From NCBI GenBank assembly GCA_035620615.1, contig DASPGM010000011.1, positions 1 to 64,000 of the forward strand: a DNA stretch of 64,000 nt, in the 5' to 3' direction. Positions 16,530 to 27,194 of this stretch are shown piece after piece. The notes under the pieces were generated by a model, which saw only the letters and a list, made by a program, of their open reading frames with translations, did no database searches and was not told the DNA's origin. The position numbers and the translations under genes are program-made. The stretch comes from CSP1-1 sp035620615 (GTDB taxonomy: Archaea; Thermoproteota; Nitrososphaeria; Nitrososphaerales; Nitrosopumilaceae). Position 1 is the stretch's first letter, and every line of letters starts with the position of its first letter.

Positions 16530-19500
16530 TCATTTTGACACAGAAATTTTGATTTTCTTTGTAGCAAATAAAACAATTAAGATACCGATCACTAAGACGA
16601 GAGAAATTCCTAGGATTATCATATAGACCTCGTCTGATTCTTGCTTGTCTGGTACGATTAGAGTCGGGTTAGTAATACTATGGTCAACATTAAAAGAGAT
16701 TTTTTTAGTGACTAGATTACCTGCTTTGTCTTCTGCAAGTATTTGAATTTTGTAATTTCCATCTTCAAATTGGCTAGTATCAAATTTTAATTGTGTTTGA
16801 TCTCGTATCTCTCCATTTGGTAATATTATTTTAATTCCTCCACTCTCTAAAATATTATCATCAATTACATCAAAATTTATCAATAAGGTTTCTGAAACTG
16901 TCATATCGTCTAAAGGAGAATCTATTACTAGTGTTGGAGAAGTATTATCAACATTTAATTTAAAAGATTTTGTAACATTAAAACCTACTACATCAGTTGC
17001 AAATATTTTTAGTTCATATGTACCATCTTTGATTGATTGAGATTCAATAAAGTTTGATGTAAAATTAATCTCTGTATTATTTAGAAAATATTTTACTTTA
17101 GCAAGATTTTCATCAATTATTTGTGGCATTATTGCTACGTGTTTATTTACTACTTCAGGAAGTTCTAAACTAATTATTGGTGCTTTATCATCATGCAAAA
17201 TTGTTGTAAACTTGGCAGCGATTGCAATCGGTTCAGTTGTAGACTCTCCTTCAAACAAAGTTGAATGAAGTAATAGTGTGTATGTACCTGTTTGATTTAT
17301 CGGAGCATAAAGAACAGAAGAGGTTTCATCCTTGTTTTTTACAGGAAAAAATCCTCCACCCTGACTAAAGGGAGTAGTTCCAAGCCAATCATTAGAGGGC
17401 CAAGCATTAAAGTGACCAAAAACTCCAGAAGGAACATTGGTTTGAATTATTCTTCCTTTAGGATCAATCACAAATGCAGATAAATTCGTATCATCATTTA
17501 TCCAAGAAATATCGATTATTCCTGAATTAATTGTTGGGTCTTTAATTTCAAAGTAATATTGACGCCAATCACCTGACATGTAACGATTTACCATATCAAA
17601 TGCTCCTTTTACAAATCCATTTCGATAAAGAATATTTGGTTCTTCTGAAGAAGTAATCAATACAGTATTATCTTTAACGTCAACTAATTTTTTTACTCCA
17701 AATGAGATTGGAACGTTTGCTGTATGTTTATCTCCCTCAAATGTTAAAAATCCCTGGTAGACTCCTGATTGAAAGTCTAGTGGTACAACAATAGTTGCTG
17801 TAACTTCTGTGATATTTTTTGGTGGAACTTGAATATTTTTATTGTCAAGCCAAATTAGATCCCAATTATCCTTTTTGTAATAACTTGATGTCAATGTGAA
17901 ATCCATTGAGGTTGTATTTTTTTGAATATCACCAAGCCAGTAAGAATATTTGGTCGGAACTGGATAAATTCCAACTACAGGTGTTCCTTCAAATTTTTTG
18001 GTAGGCTCTGAGACACGAATCTCTTGAACTGTTCCCCATGAACCCCCTCTGTTTACCATAGAAATTTCATCACTGGTGATTTCAGTATCATTATTTTTAT
18101 CCATCCAATCATACAAGTAAAGTGAAGATATCTTCAAATCATTTGCATAAACTTGTGCGGTTTTATTCATAAAATCATCAAAAGGGAAATTTAAATTCAA
18201 AATCATTAATGTGGAATCATCTGGAATTGGATATGTTTGATCAAAATAAGAATAAAGATCCTTGTGCTCTTTAGCGTCAACTAGTCTATAATAATTTGGA
18301 ATGTAAGTTCCAGACTTGTTAATTACTGTTTCTTGTAAACGAACAGCAGTAGTTTCATTAAACTCAGAATGCTTGATAAGTTTGAGCGTTTGAGGTTTTA
18401 TGGTAATGTCGAGTTGGGAATCAGTTGGATTCTCAATTGTAAAAACTGCCGAGCTTCTTTCCCCAGGAAGAAGCCGACCTGCAAACCAGCTTGTATGTGG
18501 TAGATCTTTTCCAAGTAATTCAAACTTTTCAATTCCAAATAATGTAGAGTTTATAGAGTTAATTGGAACATCTAAAATCTCCTTGATATTAGAATATGAA
18601 GCATCATTATAGACAATAAACTGGTTGCCTTCCCCATTGACAAACTGAACTGCATCATAAACATTCACGAGTCCAGAGCCTTGAGTAAATGGATCGTTAT
18701 ACAGATCAGTGGCAGTAGACATTAAGATGTTTTTAATTCTTAGAGGATCATAGTTCTGAAGATTTTCATTCATACTTTGGATTAGAACAGCGGCACTGCC
18801 TGAAACAATTGGTGCTGCCATACTTGTGCCCCCAAATAGAGTAAATGCGTTTTGAGAAGGATCCTTTTTAATTTTTGAAATTGTAGCAGGAGTAAAACTG
18901 TATGCACCAATACTCATTATGTCAGGTTTTGGATCGCCAATTATTCCAGGTCCTCTACTAGAAAAATCTACAACGTGGTTGTTATGAACTGTAGTATTTC
19001 CAAATCTTGGTTGATCTTTAAATGAACCATAACCAACAAAAACATTGTTAGTAGTAGCTCCAACCGTAATACCATAAGGAGAAGAATTTGGTAATCCAAG
19101 CGTTCCATATCCATGTCCAGAATTTCCTGCACTCGTTACTATTGTCACACCAGGGTAATTTTCATCAAGAGTATTTGGAACAACAAGAACACTTAGAATT
19201 AATGAAAGAATATCAAGTCCTGGTCCTGATTTTAATGACGGAAAATTAGAAACTCCCCAACTATTTGAAATTATATCTGCACGTGGCTTTCCTTCAAAAG
19301 TCCATTTGTTTTCTGTACTATCAAATCCTGCAGCCCACAACCATGCATATACAGTATCACCAAACCATAATGCCTTTACAGGAATAATTTTTGCACCTGG
19401 TGCAACACCTTTAATTTTGTATTTACTAGTATTATTGTAGATATCATATTCTATATTTCCTTTTGATACTATAGAGGCAGCACTTGATGTACCATGTCCA

Positions 19501-20792
19501 GCTGGATCAGTCATTACACCAAAAAATGTTCCCTTTGGGTCCATTGCAGGAAGTAGTGTTCCATTAATTGCTCTCAGAGTATTATCTATTGTAGATTTTT
19601 TTCCTTTAATCACACCATAAACATCCATTACTTGTGCCCCAATAGTTCCAGCACTATAATCGGCTCTGCCATCATCATTAAAATCATAGACAAGATGTTC
19701 GTTTCCACTACCTAGGACTATAGGTTTTTCATCTGTAAAATCAAAATCGTATTCTGGCTGTTGGCCTTTTTTTAAATCAGCTCGTGTAAAGTCCTTCCAT
19801 GAAGATGATAAATCAGGAATAATTGTGTCATATTTTCCAGCAATATGCGAATCCACTACAAGTACAGGCACTACTTGGACACCAGTGAGTGCTCCTTGTA
19901 GTGCCCCTTGGTAAATAATTCCTAGTTTATAATTTCCACTTTTTGATACAATGTACTCTCGATTATTTTTGCCAATTTTCATATCATCGGTAAGAGTACC
20001 ATTAAAAATTGGTGCAGAACCAAATGTTGGAAAAAAAGAATTATAAATTGGTATTATCGTGCCATTATTTTTTTTATTCAGATCTAAGAACACGCCTTCT
20101 CGTGTAACATATACACTAGATGTAATATTTTCTGGTAAAGGTTCTGTATAATTTCTAATTATTCCCATTTTGTTTATGTTTGCTACAAATGTAGTGTTTG
20201 TCAATACAATTCCTTGACCATCTGCATCAAGCATTATTGGATGATTATTTTTATCTCTAGCAAGAGAATCCATAATATCTGGATTTGAAAAATCAACTCC
20301 CGTATCTACTACTGCAATGTTTACACCAGAACCTGTATATCCATACTTGTTAAATGCATCTTCTGACTTTACAATGCTTCCAATTTTTGAAACCTCTGGA
20401 ATGTTAGCAGTATCATTTACTGCATGAAAATCTAAAAGAAAATCTTCAATTACATTATACCCTGCAGCTTTGAATTGTGCAGCTTGGTTTTCTGAAAGTA
20501 TTCCTACTGAAAAAAATCCGTTATTTGTATTAACATAATTAATTAAATTACTTTTGTGAGTTTCAACATTATTAATTGAACCATACCCAAAAACTAAATA
20601 TCTTTTGACAGTTTTTTGTTCATCAGAAAAGGATGGGTCTATTTTTATTATATCAGAAGAGGGAATAATTTGTAAATTTTTTTCCGGAAATGAATTTGGT
20701 ACTGGAAGATCTCCTCCTAAAAATCCAAATGCACTCCCAGTTAGAGAAAAAACAATTATTGTTGATAAAAAAACAGACAGTAACCTAGTCAT
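16530..20792 (-). CDS. Giant membrane-anchored subtilisin-like protease (S8)
   Basis: A secreted 1420-residue protein with signal peptide (about 1-24), a propeptide, and an S8 catalytic domain: Asp in VAVVDTGVDFSNPD (about 160), His in GHGTSSAASIV (about 432) and Ser in GGTSMAAPIVSG (about 657). The 270-residue gap between Asp and His holds an insert with an acidic DFNDDGRADYS loop. Several beta-sandwich domains follow, and a C-terminal membrane helix with basic tail (about 1390-1420) anchors it. With the S-layer gene nearby, it is likely an envelope-processing or protein-digesting ectoenzyme. Confidence 0.92.
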   Translation of the reverse strand: MTRLLSVFLSTIIVFSLTGSAFGFLGGDLPVPNSFPEKNLQIIPSSDIIKIDPSFSDEQKTVKRYLVFGYGSINNVETHKSNLINYVNTNNGFFSVGILSENQAAQFKAAGYNVIEDFLLDFHAVNDTANIPEVSKIGSIVKSEDAFNKYGYTGSGVNIAVVDTGVDFSNPDIMDSLARDKNNHPIMLDADGQGIVLTNTTFVANINKMGIIRNYTEPLPENITSSVYVTREGVFLDLNKKNNGTIIPIYNSFFPTFGSAPIFNGTLTDDMKIGKNNREYIVSKSGNYKLGIIYQGALQGALTGVQVVPVLVVDSHIAGKYDTIIPDLSSSWKDFTRADLKKGQQPEYDFDFTDEKPIVLGSGNEHLVYDFNDDGRADYSAGTIGAQVMDVYGVIKGKKSTIDNTLRAINGTLLPAMDPKGTFFGVMTDPAGHGTSSAASIVSKGNIEYDIYNNTSKYKIKGVAPGAKIIPVKALWFGDTVYAWLWAAGFDSTENKWTFEGKPRADIISNSWGVSNFPSLKSGPGLDILSLILSVLVVPNTLDENYPGVTIVTSAGNSGHGYGTLGLPNSSPYGITVGATTNNVFVGYGSFKDQPRFGNTTVHNNHVVDFSSRGPGIIGDPKPDIMSIGAYSFTPATISKIKKDPSQNAFTLFGGTSMAAPIVSGSAAVLIQSMNENLQNYDPLRIKNILMSTATDLYNDPFTQGSGLVNVYDAVQFVNGEGNQFIVYNDASYSNIKEILDVPINSINSTLFGIEKFELLGKDLPHTSWFAGRLLPGERSSAVFTIENPTDSQLDITIKPQTLKLIKHSEFNETTAVRLQETVINKSGTYIPNYYRLVDAKEHKDLYSYFDQTYPIPDDSTLMILNLNFPFDDFMNKTAQVYANDLKISSLYLYDWMDKNNDTEITSDEISMVNRGGSWGTVQEIRVSEPTKKFEGTPVVGIYPVPTKYSYWLGDIQKNTTSMDFTLTSSYYKKDNWDLIWLDNKNIQVPPKNITEVTATIVVPLDFQSGVYQGFLTFEGDKHTANVPISFGVKKLVDVKDNTVLITSSEEPNILYRNGFVKGAFDMVNRYMSGDWRQYYFEIKDPTINSGIIDISWINDDTNLSAFVIDPKGRIIQTNVPSGVFGHFNAWPSNDWLGTTPFSQGGGFFPVKNKDETSSVLYAPINQTGTYTLLLHSTLFEGESTTEPIAIAAKFTTILHDDKAPIISLELPEVVNKHVAIMPQIIDENLAKVKYFLNNTEINFTSNFIESQSIKDGTYELKIFATDVVGFNVTKSFKLNVDNTSPTLVIDSPLDDMTVSETLLINFDVIDDNILESGGIKIILPNGEIRDQTQLKFDTSQFEDGNYKIQILAEDKAGNLVTKKISFNVDHSITNPTLIVPDKQESDEVYMIILGISLVLVIGILIVLFATKKIKISVSK

Positions 20793-20844
20793 GATTGTGA
20801 TTAGTTATTTTTTACACTTATAGCTATGTATGTGTTAACAAATT

Positions 20845-21810
20845 CTATCTTCTTCGTGCAAATATAGCAATCTGCAGGGCTACTATAATTCCAATTGAGG
20901 CAACTATTGGAAAAAGTAATGAGTTTAGCTGGCTTGAGGCCTCTTCAATATTATCTACTGAAGAGGAAATTGATGATACTCCTGTATTGATATTTGCACT
21001 TGCACTCTCAAGAGTTGAACCAAATCCTTCTATTTCCAATTTTAATCGATCTAGTTCTCCAGAGGTTTCAGCCAAAATTGAATTTAGCTGAACAACTTGG
21101 TCTGCAACTCCACCAATATCTTGACTCAAAACTGATGTAGCTGCAGAACCATGAGAAACAGTTCCCTTGGTAAATGCCACCATATGAAAAACATATGTTC
21201 CCTTTTGTCTTGGAGTAAAATCAATATAGAATAGTCCTTCATGAAGTGTTTGAAATGATTCAGAGAGACTTTCTACTTGATTTGTTGGAGTATGAACATG
21301 TGATGTTCCAAGTAGCTCGTTTGGATCCCCTCCAACCAAAAGACCATCACTAGTTATTTGAGTAAATACCCGAAATGATTGATCAACTGCTGCAATCTCT
21401 GGAGCAAAAACTAATGCAGACACTCTTCGCTCAACAGGAACTTCTACTAGCTCAGATGTGGAAGTAAACTTGATATCAACTGTTTTAGCAAGTCCATTTT
21501 GATTAGTACTAATTGTTTCTACAGTATACGTTCCATATGGAAATTTTGTAGATGCTGTTGGCCATTTTAATAAAACATGGTTAAATGTTCCTTCAGAATC
21601 TACCAATATTTGATCAAATACTACAATAGTTCCGTCAGGAGCAAATAATCTTAAGATTAGATTTTCATCAGATATTGCATTGCCATAAACATAGAGCGGT
21701 TGCCCATCTGAATAGACATCTCTGTCTGTAAATAGTTCTAATTCTGCAGATACTAGAGGAATAGCACTAGTAATAATTAGTGCTGATAAAACCAATGATA
21801 TTATTTTCAA
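20845..21810 (-). CDS. Membrane-anchored coiled-coil surface protein (possible S-layer stalk)
   Basis: The 321-residue protein has a signal peptide ending VSAELELF, two beta-rich domains (about 25-115 and 125-225), a Ser/Asn-rich helical stretch (about 230-290) likely to be a coiled coil, and a final membrane helix with basic tail (IVALQIAIFARRR). A globular head, rod and C-terminal anchor is the layout of archaeal S-layer stalk proteins such as SlaB, and the S-layer gene lies immediately upstream. The stalk role is inference from layout and position; no sequence family was recognised. Confidence 0.72.
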   Translation of the reverse strand: MKIISLVLSALIITSAIPLVSAELELFTDRDVYSDGQPLYVYGNAISDENLILRLFAPDGTIVVFDQILVDSEGTFNHVLLKWPTASTKFPYGTYTVETISTNQNGLAKTVDIKFTSTSELVEVPVERRVSALVFAPEIAAVDQSFRVFTQITSDGLLVGGDPNELLGTSHVHTPTNQVESLSESFQTLHEGLFYIDFTPRQKGTYVFHMVAFTKGTVSHGSAATSVLSQDIGGVADQVVQLNSILAETSGELDRLKLEIEGFGSTLESASANINTGVSSISSSVDNIEEASSQLNSLLFPIVASIGIIVALQIAIFARRR

Positions 21811-21930
21811 TTATGAATACATGCATCCTTCTCATAGATATTGCTTCTGAAAAAATGATCTTGTCTATAACTAACGTTATCTTTGGTTTTTAAAAAAAAG
21901 AAAAAAAGGGATAGTTTGATTTTTCTAGTC

Positions 21931-24900
21931 TTAAATGACGTTTACGGTTGTTTTGACTGGTGGTGATAGTGCAGTTGGATTATCCACGCTTTCCCATACA
22001 AATGCTGTTGCAGTGTATGTTCCGGGTGCTGTGGGTATCCACGACAATGCTGGGCTAAATGATTGTCCAGCAGTGAGTGAACCTGTAATCCATGCTAGTG
22101 AGACTGTAACTCCGTCGCTATCCTGGACCTGTACCAAGTATGCAAATTTCTGAGCTCTATCCTGTCCATTGGCTAAGTCGGATGTAATCTGTACTTGTTG
22201 ATCTACTGATATCTCACCTAGTGAGTTACCAAATGCATCAACCACTCGGATACCAGATGCTGGTGCCCGTTCTAGTGGAGGTACGATTGTTCCGATTATT
22301 GCAGTGGCAGTAATGTCGAGTTCATCTGCAGTTGTGTATGGGTCTGGTAGCGTATTGTCCTCATATTCAGCGGTGATTGTGTCACCTTCTGCGACTCTGA
22401 GTCTGTGACCAGAAGATTCATCTGAAACAGTGAAGAACACTGTTCCTTCGAATATTCCAGTTGCCTCATTAGTCTCAGTTACTGTAAGGTCAATACCTCC
22501 GGCGTCAGAATCTGACCAAACATCAGCCTCGAAATTATCGACGGCTTCTGGGTTCAAGTTCATGTCGGGGTCAACTACACGTACTACACCTGTTCCGGTT
22601 GCTGGGTAACTTGCTTCTAACCATTGGACTTCACCGATGTTCCATCTGATTAATGCAGATCCTACTATAGTTTCATCCTCTGAAAATTCAAAGGAGACTG
22701 TAATACCATCGTCATCATCAGTTTCCAAGAATCCACTAGTTGGACCTAGTCCACCTGTGATTTGGGTTGGGCCTTCGTCGCCTGGAATACCATCAGCATC
22801 ATGTGCAAATCCAGTAAGGATTACTTCACCTGTAAAGATGCCAGTGTCAGTACCTGTTTCAACTAATTTGTAATCATTTAGTTTATTTCCTCTGGTAGCA
22901 ACCTTGATTGGATCCTCAGCGGATTCGCCGATTTCATCAATCAAATTACTATCAAAGTTGTGATCAGGTGCGACTATGGTAATGTAGACTTTGTCAGTCC
23001 AAGAGTATACTTTTTGGTCAAGTTCCACTGTAGCGCCAAAGTTGGATGTAAAGATTGTAAGATTGATATCCTCATCTTCGTCACCAACAAAGTCTGCTCC
23101 AGATGGACCCCAGTCAGTGTATTCTAATTCGATTTCTTCGCCTCGTTCTAACTTGTCACCAGCTAATGCTGAAGGAATTTCGATGACAACCTGGAATATA
23201 CCAGTACTATCACCAGTTTCTCTCAAAGAAGATGGTTCTGGATCAAATGCAGGTCCTTCTCCACCAGCGTTACCCATGGTAACTGTGGCAGCGTCAGAAT
23301 CCCATTCGATCGCATCAAGGTCATAGGTCTCTGCTCCATCATTGTCTCGGTCCCAGTCGGGCTCGATAACAGTGAGGATCATGTCAGCGCCTATGATATA
23401 GACGGATTTATCGGATTGTAATACACCGTTTCTTAAGTCAAATGTTGCGGAATCAGTTACAGTATTTGGATCACCAGATGCGTCAGTTGGATCAGTATAC
23501 TCTACAGTGATAATATCACCTTGTAGTATACAGAAAGCTGTTGTATCTCCATCTGCAGTATCAAATCGCACTTCACTAGATGGTTGTCTTGTGCTGTTTT
23601 GAGCACCTAACCAAGATGTAGTGACTGGACATGATGCGCTTGCTGGACCATCAGTGTATCTAATTGGCAAATCTAGCTCGAATATACCTGCGTCTGGAGC
23701 GATTTCATTAATTGCACCAAATTGTCTGATTGGAGTAATTAGAGAGTTCAAAGCAGCTGCAGTAGTTGCCTTTGCACCCTGATCAATTACACCATGAGTA
23801 GTTGGAGTGGCGCCACCAGCATATCCTAAGATTACTGAGTCTGAGCCTCTTGAAACTGTTATCTTAACAGGTCCAACTCCTAAAGCATTATCTTGTGCAA
23901 TTACGTCTTCACCAGATGCGGAAATATCAAAGTCTGGATCGTTTACTCGAATGTGAACTATAACATCACCATTACCAAGTGTATCAGTATTGTTGTCTAC
24001 TACTCCGTCCACATCACCTCCAGGTGCATCTGCATTAATTGATACACCAGTTGCGTGAATTGGGAATACAGAGGATCCACCAGAGCCTATTACACCAGTG
24101 GTTCCACCAATATCAGCTACTTCTCCCCATGGAACTGGATAAACAGTTCTATCGAGACTAACTGAACCGGTATTTGCTCTGATACCTGCTCCATCACCTA
24201 CTTCGATGATTTCACCAGATGCATCTCTGAAGTCAACATAGTTAACTTCCATATCTACACCTGTGGTACTTGCAAATGCTCCTGCGGCAGTTGTACAGTA
24301 GGCAGTTGGGACTTGGAAGTCACCTTTGAAGATACCAGTAGCTGGACCAGTTTCAATTAAGCTGAAACCAGTTTCACCTAAACCGTCATCTCCTCCACCA
24401 ATAGCTGCAATACATGCTGCTGAGTTGAAGTTAGTCCATTTAGCGTCATCAAATGTAACATCTAATAATCTACCAAATGGTTCACCTGCAGTGTTTAAGC
24501 CGTAGTTTGCTGCACCAACAGTATCAAATGCATAATCACCAAGTGGTGTTGTTCTGACTACTGTAAAGATATCGATAGTGTCAACATCTACGTTTAGGTC
24601 TTGGTCTTGAAGTGTGATTGTAACGGTATCTGCGACTTTGTAATTAGTTAGATCAAATGATACTACACCAGAGTGTGTTGGAGCTTCTTGTTGATCTGCA
24701 ATCTGAGTTGATACACCATCAGCACCTTTGTCAAGGTAGTTGATTCTTGGTGAATCTTCGTCAGTTAGATCTTCGTGAACTATGATTACAATTTCATCTG
24801 AGATTGGTGTGATACCATCTAGGTATGTTGCAGTCTGGTTTACATTTATCTGATTGAGCATAATGTATTCCACTGAACCTGAGAATTGGCTGGTGTTATC

Positions 24901-26991
24901 ACCAGTTTCTTCTAGTTCCAATCTATAGATAGCATTGTTAAATCGTTCAGAAGCTAAGTTACCATCTCCATCTGTACCAAATGAGAATACATCTACTGCA
25001 AATGGATATGTTCCTGCAGTAAATACTCCTGCTGTTGCAGGTATTGCTGTGAAGCCAAAGTCGATTGCCAGAGGATCTGTTCCTCCAACAATGAATGCTC
25101 TTGCTATTGGTGTGACATCAATTATTCCTTGGTATTCAGTTGTTGAGACTATACCAGTTAATGCTCCTACACCTACAATAGGCACTGGTGCACCCAATGG
25201 GCTACCAGGACCGCCTAATCTTTCTGTGGCGTTTTGTGCAGTTATTGTAAATGGTGAGCTACCGGTAACATTCTCAATTGATCTAATATCATAGTTGAGG
25301 TAAACATACTTTGAAAGGGTAGTGCCTGGATCAAATTGTTGAGGTGCATTTGCAAATGTAAAGTTAAGACTTGCTGTTGCACCTATTGGTTTTGAAGTTG
25401 TATCTTTTACTGCACGAGCGACATCGCTAAAAGCGTCTGTTGCTGATGCATTGAAGAAGTTTGTTGGTGCGCCAAATGGTGCAGCGGTAAAGTTAACATT
25501 ACCACCTGCTAGTGTTGTTGGGCTACCAATTCTTAATGATGGAATTAGAGTGTATCTTGGATCTGAAAGATCAATATCTTCATCAACTTTGCTGTTGAGG
25601 TTGACATCTGCATCAGTTAGCAGTACTGGAATCTCTTCACCAGAGTTCCATTCTCCACCAAGTGCAGTTTCATCCATGTTAAGTGTACCAAAGAAGTTTG
25701 CTACAAGTATTGAAGTTGGAGTGTCGTTATAATCAACAGTTGCAGTTGTGCCTCTTGGGGCATCTGCTGCAACTCTGACGTTTGCAACATCACTTTCATC
25801 TGTATTTTGGAATATACCAGAGCTAGCTTCTGTTTCAACAACAGTTACTGGAGCTCGATTTATTCCAAGAACACCTGTACCTGGACCACCACATCCTACA
25901 CAAGCCACAAATGCATTAGATGCATTTACAGACTCGACAAGGATTTGGTCTTCGTTATCTACAAGCGTTAGAATACCATCTACTGCTGCATTGTTTGGAT
26001 TATAGTTAATCAATAATTTACCAAGATCTCCAGCTTGAATTGTTCCTAAACCTGGTTGTATGTTTCTAATACCACCAGCAACTGTAACACCAGCTCCTTG
26101 TCCATTCTCATCAAATGCCTGATAGACAGTTGTAGAGTTTGTAGAGTTGGTACCAAAGGACCAAGAGTCCTCATCAGTTGGATCAACATTTAGCCAGTTA
26201 TCTGAAATGGTAAGATGTACATCAGCGCCTTGTGGATAGCTTGTTCTATCCTTTGTTAGTTTACCATAATCATCTAGAGAGTCTTCAAATTTCAGTGTAA
26301 CAGTTTGTGGAGAACCTCCACCAATGTTATACACTATTTTGGCGTCTCCGCCTGCTGTAAAGTCATATAGTTGTATGAATGGGAATACGTTATTTGCAGT
26401 AATTCCAATTTGTCCTTCAACAATACCACCTGCTGGAAAGTCTGTAAGAGTTTTGTTCTCTCTAACAACATTCATTCTTTGAACGCCGTCAGGAGCTGCA
26501 CAGACTTCTAGTGTACCAGGTGTTCCATCTGCAGACTTTGGTAAGTATACACCTACTGTATCAGTAAATGTAACTCCAGTAACAGCTGCTGCACTTGCTG
26601 CAGTACAACCTGCACCGAAATCTAATCCAGTACCAGCTGCACCTGATAGTGCGTCTGCTGCATTTGCCATTTTTCTATCAGCTATGTATGCATACCAGTT
26701 ACCATCACTTGCTTGAGCCATTCGAACATCTTTTCCGTTTACTGTAACGTCCGGTTCTGTTTCTGTTTCGTCAGTATCCTTTAGGGCCGGGTCGTTTACT
26801 ACAACTTCCACAACCATTGGACCACCGAATCTATCGGGGGTAAAGGATGATTGAACAGAAACGAACAGGTTTGCGTTGGTCTGAGCATATGCTGCTGGTG
26901 TTACACCAGGCATTGCAAATGTCATTCCACCCGCAATCATAATTGTCATTAATGTAAGACTAGTTATTTTACGTCCTATCTCGTTGTTCAT
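21931..26991 (-). CDS. S-layer protein
   Basis: The major surface-lattice protein, 1686 residues with a cleavable signal (about 1-36, ending PAAYAQ) and no C-terminal membrane helix. It is strongly acidic, poor in Lys, Cys-poor, and built of beta-sandwich domains. A TGIFxG-like strand recurs about seven times (near residues 393, 703, 887, 1103, 1265, 1385 and 1514), marking a domain repeat. Size and sequence style match the S-layer protein of Nitrosopumilus. The gene is visibly richer in G and C than its neighbours, as expected for very high expression. A consensus TATA box and a palindrome precede it. Confidence 0.92.
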   Translation of the reverse strand: MNNEIGRKITSLTLMTIMIAGGMTFAMPGVTPAAYAQTNANLFVSVQSSFTPDRFGGPMVVEVVVNDPALKDTDETETEPDVTVNGKDVRMAQASDGNWYAYIADRKMANAADALSGAAGTGLDFGAGCTAASAAAVTGVTFTDTVGVYLPKSADGTPGTLEVCAAPDGVQRMNVVRENKTLTDFPAGGIVEGQIGITANNVFPFIQLYDFTAGGDAKIVYNIGGGSPQTVTLKFEDSLDDYGKLTKDRTSYPQGADVHLTISDNWLNVDPTDEDSWSFGTNSTNSTTVYQAFDENGQGAGVTVAGGIRNIQPGLGTIQAGDLGKLLINYNPNNAAVDGILTLVDNEDQILVESVNASNAFVACVGCGGPGTGVLGINRAPVTVVETEASSGIFQNTDESDVANVRVAADAPRGTTATVDYNDTPTSILVANFFGTLNMDETALGGEWNSGEEIPVLLTDADVNLNSKVDEDIDLSDPRYTLIPSLRIGSPTTLAGGNVNFTAAPFGAPTNFFNASATDAFSDVARAVKDTTSKPIGATASLNFTFANAPQQFDPGTTLSKYVYLNYDIRSIENVTGSSPFTITAQNATERLGGPGSPLGAPVPIVGVGALTGIVSTTEYQGIIDVTPIARAFIVGGTDPLAIDFGFTAIPATAGVFTAGTYPFAVDVFSFGTDGDGNLASERFNNAIYRLELEETGDNTSQFSGSVEYIMLNQINVNQTATYLDGITPISDEIVIIVHEDLTDEDSPRINYLDKGADGVSTQIADQQEAPTHSGVVSFDLTNYKVADTVTITLQDQDLNVDVDTIDIFTVVRTTPLGDYAFDTVGAANYGLNTAGEPFGRLLDVTFDDAKWTNFNSAACIAAIGGGDDGLGETGFSLIETGPATGIFKGDFQVPTAYCTTAAGAFASTTGVDMEVNYVDFRDASGEIIEVGDGAGIRANTGSVSLDRTVYPVPWGEVADIGGTTGVIGSGGSSVFPIHATGVSINADAPGGDVDGVVDNNTDTLGNGDVIVHIRVNDPDFDISASGEDVIAQDNALGVGPVKITVSRGSDSVILGYAGGATPTTHGVIDQGAKATTAAALNSLITPIRQFGAINEIAPDAGIFELDLPIRYTDGPASASCPVTTSWLGAQNSTRQPSSEVRFDTADGDTTAFCILQGDIITVEYTDPTDASGDPNTVTDSATFDLRNGVLQSDKSVYIIGADMILTVIEPDWDRDNDGAETYDLDAIEWDSDAATVTMGNAGGEGPAFDPEPSSLRETGDSTGIFQVVIEIPSALAGDKLERGEEIELEYTDWGPSGADFVGDEDEDINLTIFTSNFGATVELDQKVYSWTDKVYITIVAPDHNFDSNLIDEIGESAEDPIKVATRGNKLNDYKLVETGTDTGIFTGEVILTGFAHDADGIPGDEGPTQITGGLGPTSGFLETDDDDGITVSFEFSEDETIVGSALIRWNIGEVQWLEASYPATGTGVVRVVDPDMNLNPEAVDNFEADVWSDSDAGGIDLTVTETNEATGIFEGTVFFTVSDESSGHRLRVAEGDTITAEYEDNTLPDPYTTADELDITATAIIGTIVPPLERAPASGIRVVDAFGNSLGEISVDQQVQITSDLANGQDRAQKFAYLVQVQDSDGVTVSLAWITGSLTAGQSFSPALSWIPTAPGTYTATAFVWESVDNPTALSPPVKTTVNVI

Positions 26992-27016
26992 GTTATTGCT
27001 GTACTGTTTCGAAGTT

Positions 27017-27049
27017 GGTATATAAAACTAATGGACAAATTGTCCATTA
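27017..27049 (-). promoter_or_regulatory. S-layer promoter with abutting 21-bp palindrome
   Basis: On the minus strand the TATA box TTTTATATACC lies at 27028-27018, about 30 bases before the S-layer ATG. Directly upstream, at 27029-27049, is a perfect palindrome: arms TAATGGACAA and TTGTCCATTA around one central base. A factor bound there would touch the BRE/TBP-TFB region, so it could repress or recruit. The same arrangement occurs before threonine synthase. Confidence 0.7.
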
Positions 27050-27194
27050 TTGTCATTTTTTTTATGTAATTTTCTGATCGAGAGTAATCTTTATGAAATT
27101 TTTATAAAAAATGTTGAAAACTTTACAATCTTGTCTGTATTTAGAATATTGAATATCAATTTTTTATTCATTTTAAGGTAAAATTATATGTTTT

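Noticed and set aside
22637..26005. Several long plus-strand frames opposite the S-layer gene
   Set aside because: They are antisense reflections of a biased, GC-richer coding sequence; their products are Ser/Pro/Val-rich without domains.
26992..27194. Search for a small gene in the gap between the S-layer and E1 genes
   Set aside because: Only frames of about 13 codons are present; the gap is explained by the promoter and AT-rich 3' region.
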